Shown piece by piece: positions 57,637-64,000 of a stretch of 64,000 nt of DNA. A model generated the notes under the pieces. That model saw only the letters and a list, made by a program, of their open reading frames with translations. It was not told the origin of the DNA and searched no databases. The stretch is taken from assembly GCA_964400355.1 (NCBI GenBank), contig CAYNTO010000006.1:1-64000 (forward strand), given 5' to 3'. Positions within the stretch are counted from its first letter, which is position 1; each line of letters starts with the position of its first letter. The position numbers were made by a program, and so were the translations under genes. This DNA comes from JACKAL01 sp964400355 (GTDB lineage Bacteria > Bdellovibrionota > Bdellovibrionia > Bdellovibrionales > JAGQZY01).

Positions 57637-57942
57637 TTAGCGGGCGAGATCGTTGGCTTTGTCTTTAACTTCGTCTACGCCGTTACCAATTTTGTTACCT
57701 GCTTTTTTCATCGCACATTCCATTTTGCCATTGACCATTTCGCAGGTTTTATCCTTAGCACCACGGTAGGCTTTCTTTGCGCCCTTTTTGGTGTCTTCGT
57801 AACCTTCTTTAACGGCGTCTTTGGTCTTTTCATAGCCAGCTTCAACTTTTTGGCCCACGGTTTTATCGTCGGCGGTGTTGTCGGCAAAAACGGGCAAACA
57901 AAATGCCGTGATTGTAAGAGTTGTGATGATTAACTTTTTCAT
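57637..57942 (-). CDS. Small exported LEA-like repeat protein
   Basis: 101 residues with a signal peptide (MKKLIITTLTITAFCLPVFA). The mature part repeats an 11-residue-like charged pattern (GYEKTKDAVKEG, GYEDTKKGAKKA, RGAKDKTCE) typical of late-embryogenesis-like amphipathic helices, and contains two cysteines. Such proteins often act in desiccation or stress. RBS AAGGAGATTTTAAA precedes the ATG. Unnamed. Confidence 0.72.
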   Translation of the reverse strand: MKKLIITTLTITAFCLPVFADNTADDKTVGQKVEAGYEKTKDAVKEGYEDTKKGAKKAYRGAKDKTCEMVNGKMECAMKKAGNKIGNGVDEVKDKANDLAR

Positions 57943-57995
57943 TTTAAAATCTCCTTAATAGTTAGTTATATTTAATCCGATATACTGAGAACCGA

Positions 57996-58020
57996 GTTCG
58001 CCGCCGATCAGGCGGCGAAC
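57996..58020. repeat. Inverted repeat after csbD
   Basis: Perfect 10-bp arms (GTTCGCCGCC and its complement) with a 5-base loop lie between csbD and the LEA-like gene. No T tract follows, so it may be a stabiliser or attenuator. Confidence 0.6.
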
Positions 58021-58031
58021 TTGAGACGGCA

Positions 58032-58238
58032 TTACTTATTTCTGAAGTCTTTCAAAAACTCGTTAACGCTCTCTTCGGTTTTTTCACGGCTGTAACCATA
58101 TTTTTTTTGAATGGTTCCAACAAGAGCGTCATAATTGCCCTCTACGCGCGTGATTTCGTCATCTGTCAAATCGCCCCAGGCTTCTTTAACTTTACCTTTA
58201 GCAATTTTCCAGTTTCCTTTAAGTATATCTGAATTCAT
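58032..58238 (-). CDS. CsbD-family stress protein
   Basis: 68 residues with the CsbD pattern: NSDILKGNWKIAKGKVKEAWGDLTDDEITRVEG then the C-terminal YGYSREKTEESVNEFL. CsbD (PF05532) proteins are abundant general-stress proteins of unknown function. ATG 58238 has AAAGGAGATGTT upstream; the longer frame to 58301 lacks a site. A promoter-like element lies 114 bases upstream (58353-58382). Confidence 0.93.
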   Translation of the reverse strand: MNSDILKGNWKIAKGKVKEAWGDLTDDEITRVEGNYDALVGTIQKKYGYSREKTEESVNEFLKDFRNK

Positions 58239-58352
58239 AACATCTCCTTTAGAATTCTGAGAGGTGAACTCTCGGGTTAAACATGTGCGAGCACTTAGCA
58301 CTCGCTATGCCCTTATAATAAGTTTTTCTAGCAACCTGTTTCATCTAGCGAT

Positions 58353-58382
58353 TGCATAGTATTTGTGTAGGTTTATTGATGC
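58353..58382 (-). promoter_or_regulatory. Putative shared promoter upstream of csbD
   Basis: -10 TATGCA, an 18-base spacer ending ACACAAATAC, and a weak -35 GCATCA. The ATAAAC at the start of the spacer also occurs in the element at 58450. Confidence 0.45.
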
Positions 58383-58449
58383 CCGTGGCTTGAGAGCCTC
58401 TATATTGCAGATAATCGATACCGCTAGGGCGTCCGCTGAACATATTCAA

Positions 58450-58479
58450 TTGTTAATAAACGAACACAATTTCTAAGCC
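58450..58479 (+). promoter_or_regulatory. Putative shared promoter upstream of the 66-residue gene
   Basis: -35 TTGTTA, an 18-base spacer ending ACACAATTTC, -10 TAAGCC. The 12-mer ACACAATTTCTA is identical to that of the element at 63016. Confidence 0.5.
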
Positions 58480-58545
58480 AAGCGTAGGTAACAACTGGAC
58501 CTTCCATATCTTACTATGAATTCAACGCTCTATTGAGGAGGACCT

Positions 58546-58746
58546 ATGAAGATCATTACCAAAATACTTTCTTGCATACCGTGGACGAGAACCTACAAAC
58601 TGAGCCACCACTTGCAGTGCTCGAGCCAAGATGGTCTGAGACAGGCACGCAAACAGGATATGGCCGGAAACTATGATATCGACGGCGTGTCGTTTGATGG
58701 CGATTGCCTGTACATGAGTGGTCGGATCAAAGATAGCCAATCGTAA
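58546..58746 (+). CDS. Small orphan protein
   Basis: 66 residues, unrecognised, with four cysteines and a short hydrophobic N-terminus (MKIITKILSCIPW). GAGGAGG lies 5 bases before the ATG, one of the best ribosome binding sites here, so it is probably translated. It sits alone between two promoter-like elements and a terminator. Confidence 0.6.
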   Translation: MKIITKILSCIPWTRTYKLSHHLQCSSQDGLRQARKQDMAGNYDIDGVSFDGDCLYMSGRIKDSQS

Positions 58747-58798
58747 GAATGCCATTGGCGGGGGAGTCTCGTTTTAGACGTGATACTTTTTAGTACCG

Positions 58799-58831
58799 TA
58801 AAAAAAGGAGAGCTCTCGCTCTCCTTTTTTT
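58799..58831. terminator. Bidirectional terminator
   Basis: The A-rich arm AAAAAAGGAGAG pairs with CTCTCCTTTTTT around a CTCTCG loop. It can end the 66-residue gene on the plus strand and the barrel operon on the minus strand. Confidence 0.85.
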
Positions 58832-58851
58832 ATGAGTCTTGTCGTGTAGGA

Positions 58852-59478
58852 TTAAAACCAATATTTGGCCATGGCATTGATACTAAATGTGTTCGGTTGG
58901 CCACTGGAGCTCACCAGGTAACGCGCATTTAACCCGGCAGAAACATCCTTACCATTGTCGAGTGCGAACGGATAATCGAATCCCACCGTGGGCATCACAC
59001 CCAGTTCTAGGTTGTCATCGCTGGCTACTGACTCAATCATCGGACCCACACCAACACCCACATATGACTTATTTATGATGGGCATGTTGCCTCCAAAATT
59101 GTAAGTGCCCTGAACCAACAATTTCGTGCGTTGGAGGTCAAAGGCATCGGAACCACCGTCGACGTCACTGCGTGCCGAGGAGAGTTCGAGTCCTAATCCA
59201 AAGGGGATGTAAGGTTGGTAGCCCAGAGTTATCCCGTACTCTGTACTGCTTTGGTAATTGCCTTCCGGTGTGGCTAAACCGGCAAGCAAACCGGCATGGG
59301 GTTTGTACTCGCTTTTCATCTCTACGGGTCGCTGTTCCACCAGCACGCTATTTACCTTTTCGTCCTCCATTGTTTGGCCGTGGGCCGTGAAGGGAACTAA
59401 GTAAAGTAAGAAGGCTACTGAAATTACGAGTAACGTAATGAAGTAGATGTTGTACTTTTTGGCTTGTGTGTGTTTCAT
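58852..59478 (-). CDS. Predicted outer-membrane barrel protein
   Basis: 208 residues with a leader (FITLLVISVAFLLYLVPFTAHGQ) and a mature part of alternating strands ending in KYWF, a C-terminal aromatic. The glycine-rich strands (GVGVGPM, GITLGYQPYIPFG) suggest a small beta-barrel. RBS AAAGGAGACCATC precedes the ATG. Last of a three-gene operon (44-residue peptide, 305-residue protein, this barrel). Confidence 0.72.
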   Translation of the reverse strand: MKHTQAKKYNIYFITLLVISVAFLLYLVPFTAHGQTMEDEKVNSVLVEQRPVEMKSEYKPHAGLLAGLATPEGNYQSSTEYGITLGYQPYIPFGLGLELSSARSDVDGGSDAFDLQRTKLLVQGTYNFGGNMPIINKSYVGVGVGPMIESVASDDNLELGVMPTVGFDYPFALDNGKDVSAGLNARYLVSSSGQPNTFSINAMAKYWF

Positions 59479-59525
59479 GATGGTCTCCTTTGTTATTCAA
59501 TTCATTTTTATTGTTGTTCAACTCG

Positions 59526-60443
59526 TTAATTTTGTTTTTCGATGCTGATGAGTATTTGGCGCCATTCTTCCGGAATCTGTTCACCGGCGCTTCCACTGTA
59601 TGTGAATTGGAGGTGATTCTTCAGTAAGAGCCATGCCGATCGAGAGATTTGAGAAGATGTTCGGTCCGCGGCTAGGATCAATAGAGGGAGCAGGGCTGCA
59701 TCGTCTCGATTAAGATTCCACAAGCGCAACCCCAAAAATCCCACGACATAGTAGTATTCTTTCTTTAATACAGGATCGCGTTCGGTAATCGCCAGATGCA
59801 CATAGGCTAGGTACGATTTTTCCAGATGATCTAGCGCAAAAACGTTAAAGTTCTCGCTGAGGGCATTCTTATAAGTAGAGTAGGCAGTCAGGGCGTGTGC
59901 TTGTATCTGCTCGCGATTTTTATTCTGTAAATGAACAGACTGGGCCTCCATGCAGTCATCCTGCAACGACGAGTAGCTGGCGCTAACATCTTCGCGAAAC
60001 AGATTAGACTCAGAAGAATGAGTCTTCGCCACAAAATCAGTAAATTTTAAGGGCTCTTTTATGCAGTCGGCGCGCACTGAAAACAATGCCGTGCGAAGTT
60101 GCGCGAGATCCCGTTGGCCGACAAGTACCTTTTGCGGTTGGAGCGCGGTAGAGCGCTTCAGTTCAGACAACGCGACCGCGTATTCGCTCGCGACGTTGCG
60201 AGTAGGAGGCACCTTTAAATAAACGCGGGCGTCCTCTAGAAAGGGCTGAAGTGCTGGCGAGGCCATTTTTTTTGCTAATGCTGCTGACGCCACATCCAAA
60301 CTTGAAGCCGCGCCGGAGAGTGGTGGAGTGTAAGCCGCAGCCAAACATGCTAAAGCAAAAAGCACGACCATGCTGGAAGCGAATTTGGTCTTCCAGGTTT
60401 TGCGATCGTGCTTCCATGCTTTAACGGGGTGAGAGGTGGACAT
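59526..60443 (-). CDS. Membrane-anchored protein of unknown function
   Basis: 305 residues. A basic N-terminus is followed by a membrane helix (ASSMVVLFALACLAAAY), so it may be an anchored periplasmic protein. The rest is alpha-helical with TPR-like spacing but no clear repeat. ATG 60443 follows TAGGA by 6 bases; a TTG 2 codons earlier is possible. It starts 8 bases after the stop of the 44-residue gene. Confidence 0.6.
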   Translation of the reverse strand: MSTSHPVKAWKHDRKTWKTKFASSMVVLFALACLAAAYTPPLSGAASSLDVASAALAKKMASPALQPFLEDARVYLKVPPTRNVASEYAVALSELKRSTALQPQKVLVGQRDLAQLRTALFSVRADCIKEPLKFTDFVAKTHSSESNLFREDVSASYSSLQDDCMEAQSVHLQNKNREQIQAHALTAYSTYKNALSENFNVFALDHLEKSYLAYVHLAITERDPVLKKEYYYVVGFLGLRLWNLNRDDAALLPLLILAADRTSSQISRSAWLLLKNHLQFTYSGSAGEQIPEEWRQILISIEKQN

Positions 60444-60451
60444 TTTCAATC

Positions 60452-60586
60452 CTAGTATTCATCGTTATCGTAATACATGTCTTCCAGATCCAACGAAGAC
60501 ATGGAATCTAGATCTCGCATAAGTATGTCGAGATTTCTGAGCGCATTGTTCTGTTGGGTGTCGAGCTGTTCGTAGAAGTTTTTCAT
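60452..60586 (-). CDS. 44-residue acidic small protein
   Basis: A short gene with AAAGGA 7 bases before its ATG. The peptide is acidic toward the C-terminus (DLEDMYYDNDEY) and has no leader. It starts the three-gene operon with the anchored protein and the barrel, 8 bases before the next ATG. No homologue recalled. Confidence 0.5.
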   Translation of the reverse strand: MKNFYEQLDTQQNNALRNLDILMRDLDSMSSLDLEDMYYDNDEY

Positions 60587-60692
60587 AATTTGTCCTTTGT
60601 TGTAGTGACATTCTGTTAATAATATCCAACGCTTCAATAGAGCCAGTTTGCTGGAGACGGAATTAAAAATCTTTTTTGGATCATCTAGAGAT

Positions 60693-60710
60693 TGTGAATA
60701 TCTATTCACA
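60693..60710. promoter_or_regulatory. Palindromic operator candidate
   Basis: TGTGAATA and TATTCACA flank a 2-base centre in the divergent intergenic region. The TGTGA/TCACA halves recall CRP-family sites, but the spacing is 8 bases instead of 6. Confidence 0.45.
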
Positions 60711-60785
60711 CCGTATGTTTCATTTTACGACGGAGGTCCGGCCAATGATGACTCATCTTAAGAGGAATGAGGAGGGGGCAGTCTT

Positions 60786-60815
60786 TTGTGCAAACTATTA
60801 CACAAATTCTATACG
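60786..60815 (+). promoter_or_regulatory. Putative shared promoter upstream of DUF1328 copy 2
   Basis: -35 TTGTGC, an 18-base spacer ending ACACAAATTC, -10 TATACG; 94 bases before the ATG. Confidence 0.6.
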
Positions 60816-60909
60816 CCCGCTAAAAGCGGCGGCTCGCGCTTCATTGCTAGATTGGAGATGTACATGAGAACAACTTTTTTCTAAATTAATAACTGAGGAG
60901 AAATCATTT

Positions 60910-61098
60910 ATGTTGAGTTGGGTTGCCGTATTTTTTGTGCTCTCGATTGTGGCTGCTGTTTTCGGTTTTGGTGGAATCGCCGCGGATGCAGCAAGTATTG
61001 CGCAAATCTTATTTTTTATTTTTATAGCACTTTTTGTGATTTCGTTGCTGATGCAATTGGCGCGCAAGGGTGATCGGGCTTTGCGGAAGAATCTGTAA
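60910..61098 (+). CDS. DUF1328-family small membrane protein, copy 2
   Basis: 62 residues with the MLSWVAVFFVLSIVAAVFGFGG start and a second helix (AQILFFIFIALFVISLL) like the copy at 53139, then a basic tail. GAGGAG lies 9 bases before the ATG. It leads a plus-strand set with a coiled-coil lipoprotein and a 44-residue peptide. The long leader and the shared promoter link it to the stress set. Confidence 0.92.
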   Translation: MLSWVAVFFVLSIVAAVFGFGGIAADAASIAQILFFIFIALFVISLLMQLARKGDRALRKNL

Positions 61099-61159
61099 AG
61101 TGGCTTCTATGGAAATGGTATGGAAATAGCTTTAACTCTCAACCCCATCGAGGTGGCCA

Positions 61160-61606
61160 GTGTTCGCAGTCCTGCTTGACGCTCTCATCAAACCCATAGT
61201 CGTTGTAGGCTTTTTGCTGATAATGGCGCTCTGTGGTTGTACCACCGCGGGCGAGCGCTCCCAACTCAAAGAAGAAGTGAAAGAGGCCACAGGTCGCACC
61301 AACACAGACTGGGTAGAGCGGCGCCAGGATGTTTTACTCAAAGCCAAGACGCGCCTCGAAGACATGTCGAAGGACATCGTAAATATCGAGAAGGCCGGGA
61401 CCAAAGCCGCTTCGACCAAAGAACTCAAAAGTCAGTTCAAGGGTAAAGTCAGTACGACTCAAACGTCTTTAGCTGAAGCTCGCCAGTCGTTTCAGACATT
61501 GGAAGCGGCAGACGCGGGCCATTGGGAGTCTCTCTACACGGATTTTAAAAATAAAATGAACGTGGTGGAAAGCCAATTCCATCAGTTGCGTTCCATGGTA
61601 AAATGA
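61160..61606 (+). CDS. Small coiled-coil lipoprotein
   Basis: 148 residues. The leader ends in ALCGC (Cys27), a lipobox. The mature part is one long charged helix region (about 35-148), likely coiled coil. The start is GTG 61160 with GAGG upstream. It follows DUF1328 copy 2 by 61 bases and probably shares its transcript. Unnamed. Confidence 0.65.
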   Translation: MFAVLLDALIKPIVVVGFLLIMALCGCTTAGERSQLKEEVKEATGRTNTDWVERRQDVLLKAKTRLEDMSKDIVNIEKAGTKAASTKELKSQFKGKVSTTQTSLAEARQSFQTLEAADAGHWESLYTDFKNKMNVVESQFHQLRSMVK

Positions 61607-61635
61607 TCGGTCTGAACGACTATCAAGGAGGATGT

Positions 61636-61770
61636 ATGGACCAGAAACAAACAGATTTTAAGAGCACGCTTAAGGATTACATGCTCAAGCACAATCTAAA
61701 AGCTGGTGATGATTTTTTCGAGAGTGCGAATGTACGAAACATCCGCACTCGAAAAGCCAACGAGATTTAG
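61636..61770 (+). CDS. 44-residue basic small protein
   Basis: Starts at ATG 61636 with AAGGAGG directly upstream, 29 bases after the lipoprotein gene. The peptide MDQKQTDFKSTLKDYMLKHN continues as a polar helix and ends in a basic RNIRTRKANEI. The last 4 bases overlap the end of the convergent regulator gene. Unrecognised but likely translated. Confidence 0.5.
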   Translation: MDQKQTDFKSTLKDYMLKHNLKAGDDFFESANVRNIRTRKANEI

Positions 61771-62462
61771 TTGGTTTCAGCTCTTGGATTGAACTTATAG
61801 CCGGCTCCGTGAACCGACTCAATGATGTGAGCAACGGAGCCCAACTTTTTGCGAAGCTTGCTGACGTGCGTGTCCACCGATCGAGCGTACACGTGCACGT
61901 CTTCACCCCAAAGTTTATCAAGGATTTCATCGCGATGAATAACTTCGAACGGTTTATTAGCAAAATACATCAACAGCTTGAATTCGAGAGCGGTGAGGTC
62001 CACTTTTTCGAAGTTTCCCGACTCCAAAATGTGAACCTCTTGACGAGATTTATTGATCTTGAGCTCTTCCCACTTAAGGATATCGGCCGCTTTTTTCGCC
62101 AGATCGCCTTTTTTAAATTTGGCTTCGACACGCGCTTTCAACTCCAAAGGTGCAAACGGCTTTGTGATATAGTCGTCAGCGCCGGCCGAAAAGCCCAATA
62201 CTTTGTCAGAGAGGCCTTCATGGGACGTGAGAAAAAATACAGGCATGTGGGTATCGATGGCATTTATTTCCGTGCACAGGTCCACGCCGTTTCCGTCTGG
62301 AAGCTCGATGTCGAGCAAAATGAGATCATAAGTTTCTGTTTTAAGTACTTTGCGGGCGCTCTCAAGGTTTTCAACCCACTTGAGATCGGCAATAGCCTCA
62401 ACCGCACGCGACACCATAGTAAAAATTTCTTTACTATCGTCCACCAAGAGAATCGACTTCAT
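61767..62462 (-). CDS. OmpR-family response regulator
   Basis: 231 residues. A receiver domain (phospho-acceptor Asp51 in LILLDIELPDG, paired acidic VDDS at 8-10) is joined to a winged-helix DNA-binding domain (DLTALEFKLLMYF, HVSKLRKKLG, GAGYKF). No histidine kinase is nearby; a divergent HPt protein gene lies 132 bases away. I chose ATG 62462 over a GTG 3 codons earlier. Confidence 0.93.
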   Translation of the reverse strand: MKSILLVDDSKEIFTMVSRAVEAIADLKWVENLESARKVLKTETYDLILLDIELPDGNGVDLCTEINAIDTHMPVFFLTSHEGLSDKVLGFSAGADDYITKPFAPLELKARVEAKFKKGDLAKKAADILKWEELKINKSRQEVHILESGNFEKVDLTALEFKLLMYFANKPFEVIHRDEILDKLWGEDVHVYARSVDTHVSKLRKKLGSVAHIIESVHGAGYKFNPRAETN

Positions 62463-62594
62463 AGTTACCACCCATATAGATCAAGAATAAAATGTAATAT
62501 TCACCAAAATACGAGTAAAAATAACGGATTAAATTGATTATTGCCAGTGAAAAGTTTAGATTTTTAACATAGACGAAGAGAGGATGAGGTGCTC

Positions 62595-62906
62595 ATGGAC
62601 AATATACAGGCAAATACACCAGAAGAAGTAACGCCTGGGTTGGAGCCATTTATCGAAGGTTTTTTTGAAGACCGCAAGAAGGATTTGGCGGAGCTCAAGT
62701 CGCAGATTCAAACTGAAAACTATGATTCTGCGCGCAAGATTGCCCATAATTGGAAGGGTTTTTGTGAACCCTATGGCTTTGGTCAACTGGGCGTTTTGGC
62801 TGCTGAATTGGAAAAGGTTTTAACGGTGAAAGATGAGCAATCGGTGCACCAGTTGGTGGACCAGATTGACTGGTATTTTGCCAACAAAAAATTGCCGATC
62901 GTTTAA
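62595..62906 (+). CDS. HPt-domain phosphotransfer protein
   Basis: 103 residues, an alpha-helical HPt domain with His51 in IAHNWKGFCEPYGFGQLG, matching the HxxKG...G pattern of phosphotransfer proteins. It is divergent from the OmpR-type regulator and may relay phosphate to it from a distant hybrid kinase; that link is inferred from position. ATG 62595 has a GAGG 5 bases upstream. A terminator follows. Confidence 0.85.
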   Translation: MDNIQANTPEEVTPGLEPFIEGFFEDRKKDLAELKSQIQTENYDSARKIAHNWKGFCEPYGFGQLGVLAAELEKVLTVKDEQSVHQLVDQIDWYFANKKLPIV

Positions 62907-62960
62907 TCACCGCTGCGGCACGCAGACCCGTGCTTTTTCATCCCTTCACTCCATCGCATT

Positions 62961-62994
62961 AAAAAGCTCCGTTTGTAGTAAATGGGGCTTTTTT
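62961..62994 (+). terminator. Terminator after the HPt gene
   Basis: AAAAAGCTCC pairs with GGGGCTTTTTT around a 13-base loop, with one G-T wobble, and a T-rich run follows. Confidence 0.75.
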
Positions 62995-63015
62995 ATTTTT
63001 TGGCCCACCCCTTAC

Positions 63016-63045
63016 TTATCAATGTATTTACACAATTTCTATACT
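63016..63045 (+). promoter_or_regulatory. Putative shared promoter upstream of the DUF883-like gene
   Basis: -35 TTATCA, an 18-base spacer ending ACACAATTTC, -10 TATACT; 102 bases before the ATG. Confidence 0.6.
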
Positions 63046-63147
63046 TCATCTGGAAGTGCAAAATTGCCGGGTTCTTTAAGATGGACCCATAGGCACTCCA
63101 CACACGGTGCAAACATTCAACACAATAACAGTCACTAAGGAGATAGT

Positions 63148-63408
63148 ATGGAACAAACTCAGTCGGCAAAATCAAAAATCAATAGCGCGCAAGCAGCCAC
63201 ATCAACACTGTTTTCACAGGAATCGGTAGAGCAGCTTTCACAGTCCGTTAACGAAATGACGGAAAGAGTGAAAGCAGCAGCGGACACTGCAGTTACTGAA
63301 TCCCTGAACTTCGCAAAAAAATACCCTGTTCACACGGCGCTTGGTGCTGTGGCACTGGGCTTTGTCATTGGATTCTTTGCTCGCTCCGGCAATAGCAACA
63401 AGAAGTAA
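63148..63408 (+). CDS. DUF883-like (ElaB/YqjD) protein
   Basis: 86 residues: a polar amphipathic N-terminal helix region and a C-terminal membrane helix (HTALGAVALGFVIGFFARS), the layout of ElaB/YqjD proteins that tether to the inner membrane and may bind ribosomes under stress. RBS AAGGAGATAGT. It leads a set ending in a YqjE-like membrane protein, as in enterobacterial yqjD-yqjE. Confidence 0.82.
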   Translation: MEQTQSAKSKINSAQAATSTLFSQESVEQLSQSVNEMTERVKAAADTAVTESLNFAKKYPVHTALGAVALGFVIGFFARSGNSNKK

Positions 63409-63411
63409 GCA

Positions 63412-63588
63412 ATGGTGCGCGCACTCACGATCAAAAGTAGTGCGCTCGCCCGGATAGAGGTGGCGGGAATGCCGCCTCTTCAATTTTGGCAACCCACGCG
63501 AGTGCGGGAGCTACAACTCAAAGAACTAAAAGTAATTCGAATCAGAAATATCAACGGTATCGAGGTCAAAAAATGCAAAGTGTTTTAA
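63412..63588 (+). CDS. Possible small basic protein
   Basis: 58 residues, unrecognised and basic, starting 3 bases after the DUF883-like stop and overlapping the next gene by 16 bases. It has only a weak ribosome binding site (AAGAAG), so it is uncertain. Confidence 0.35.
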   Translation: MVRALTIKSSALARIEVAGMPPLQFWQPTRVRELQLKELKVIRIRNINGIEVKKCKVF

Positions 63589-64000
63589 ATCGTATATATC
63601 CCATGGTGTTGCACTTTTTCGCCAAAGGTTGGAGCGACGATCTCGATATAAGTTTTAAAAAAGCGGTAATGAACGACGTCAAAAACTTTCAGACGCGTCT
63701 CATTCTTATTCCCACTTGTTTTGTTTTGGCCATGGTCACTGGCGTTGCGGCGTTGGTGTTCCTTCTCTACGGCAGTGCCAATTTGATGGTCGCATCCTTT
63801 GATGCGGCATATGTGCCCTTGATCACTGGTGGGCTACTCGCGATGATCGCCATAGCTGCCGGCACGGTGTTTTACCTCAATGTTCGCTTTCTCCTGCGCC
63901 GCGTGGAATATGTTCAAACATCCATGATCAAGGCGCGTGAGGTTCGGCCCCTCCACCAACTTTACCAGCAAATTAAAGAAGAGCAAAACATGCTATTAGA
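63573..64000 (+). CDS. YqjE-like membrane protein (partial)
   Basis: At least 142 residues, cut by the window end. Two hydrophobic helices (around residues 46-70 and 82-104) follow a polar N-terminus, and a charged helix follows; this resembles DUF1469/YqjE-type holin-like membrane proteins. GAGG lies 8 bases before ATG 63573. Its place after a DUF883-like gene supports the call. Confidence 0.6.
   Translation, partial: MQSVLNRIYPMVLHFFAKGWSDDLDISFKKAVMNDVKNFQTRLILIPTCFVLAMVTGVAALVFLLYGSANLMVASFDAAYVPLITGGLLAMIAIAAGTVFYLNVRFLLRRVEYVQTSMIKAREVRPLHQLYQQIKEEQNMLL

Noticed and set aside
60745..60867. 40-codon open frame with GGAGG upstream
   Set aside because: The shared promoter of the DUF1328 gene lies inside it, so transcription from that promoter would not include its start; the peptide shows no protein-like pattern.
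61718..61754. Imperfect inverted repeat as a terminator of the regulator gene
   Set aside because: The T tract is on the wrong side for either strand, and it lies within the 44-residue frame; it may be chance.
61809..62537. 242-codon open frame on the plus strand
   Set aside because: Antisense to the response regulator, whose receiver and DNA-binding motifs are intact; the product has no recognisable features.
1..64000. CRISPR arrays, insertion sequences, prophage or integrase genes
   Set aside because: No regular short repeats with spacers, transposase motifs or phage structural genes were seen on either strand.

Overview
The window is one stretch of a Gram-negative genome of medium GC. 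It carries many predicted outer-membrane barrels and lipoproteins, an LpxO-like lipid A hydroxylase and many large secreted peptidases. This mix, with several families I associate with Bdellovibrio-like bacteria, suggests a member of the Bdellovibrionota. That placement is an inference from gene content; there is no rRNA here to confirm it. The sequence is a draft scaffold with four 100-N gaps. Two of them (6637-6736 and 57360-57459) are flanked by identical 55-bp ends, so they look like assembly joins rather than missing sequence. The other two (29897-29996 and 31557-31656) interrupt genes and probably hide real bases.

Region by region. 1-16.9 kb: a partial glutamine amidotransferase, a secreted HExxH protein, an ABC ATPase coupled to a permease fused to an M1 aminopeptidase, a secreted endonuclease/exonuclease/phosphatase-fold protein, an operon of an outer-membrane barrel plus a 1045-residue metzincin-type lipoprotein, and two tandem DUF885 lipoproteins. 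17-21.7 kb: an S9 peptidase, homogentisate dioxygenase and a DUF423 protein on the plus strand, then a HAD phosphatase pair on the minus strand. 21.9-29.7 kb: a tightly overlapping RNA-modification and ribosome-maturation operon (cysteine desulfurase, mnmA, mtaB, rnc, era, der) ending in an NSS-type transporter. 29.8-37.1 kb: unrecognised exported proteins, among them a coiled-coil/EF-hand lipoprotein with a possible Cys-His-Glu site, a CxxCH lipoprotein, and an 87-bp perfect palindrome. 37.3-46.4 kb: a de novo purine operon, purM-purN-X-purB-purC-purS-purQ-purL-purF, where X is an unrecognised gene overlapping both neighbours. 46.5-56.1 kb: a CPA2 antiporter, an lpxO-tesA-ybbA-ybbP-like operon, a DUF1328 peptide, a YihY/BrkB protein and an SLC13 permease. 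56.1-64 kb: small envelope and stress-type genes (CsbD, a second DUF1328, a DUF883-like protein, a LEA-like peptide, lipoproteins, barrels, a lone OmpR-family regulator and an HPt protein).

The most interesting signal is a promoter-like element shared by at least five small genes in the last 11 kb. It has a TTGT-type -35, an exact 18-bp spacer ending in ACACAAnTTC or a close variant, and a TATAC-type -10. It lies upstream of both DUF1328 genes, csbD, the DUF883-like gene and a 66-residue orphan, which suggests one co-regulated envelope or stress regulon. Other points worth a second look are the purine-operon orphan, the long palindrome, the Cys-His-Glu lipoprotein and the M1-permease fusion. 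No CRISPR array, tRNA, rRNA, insertion sequence or prophage was found.
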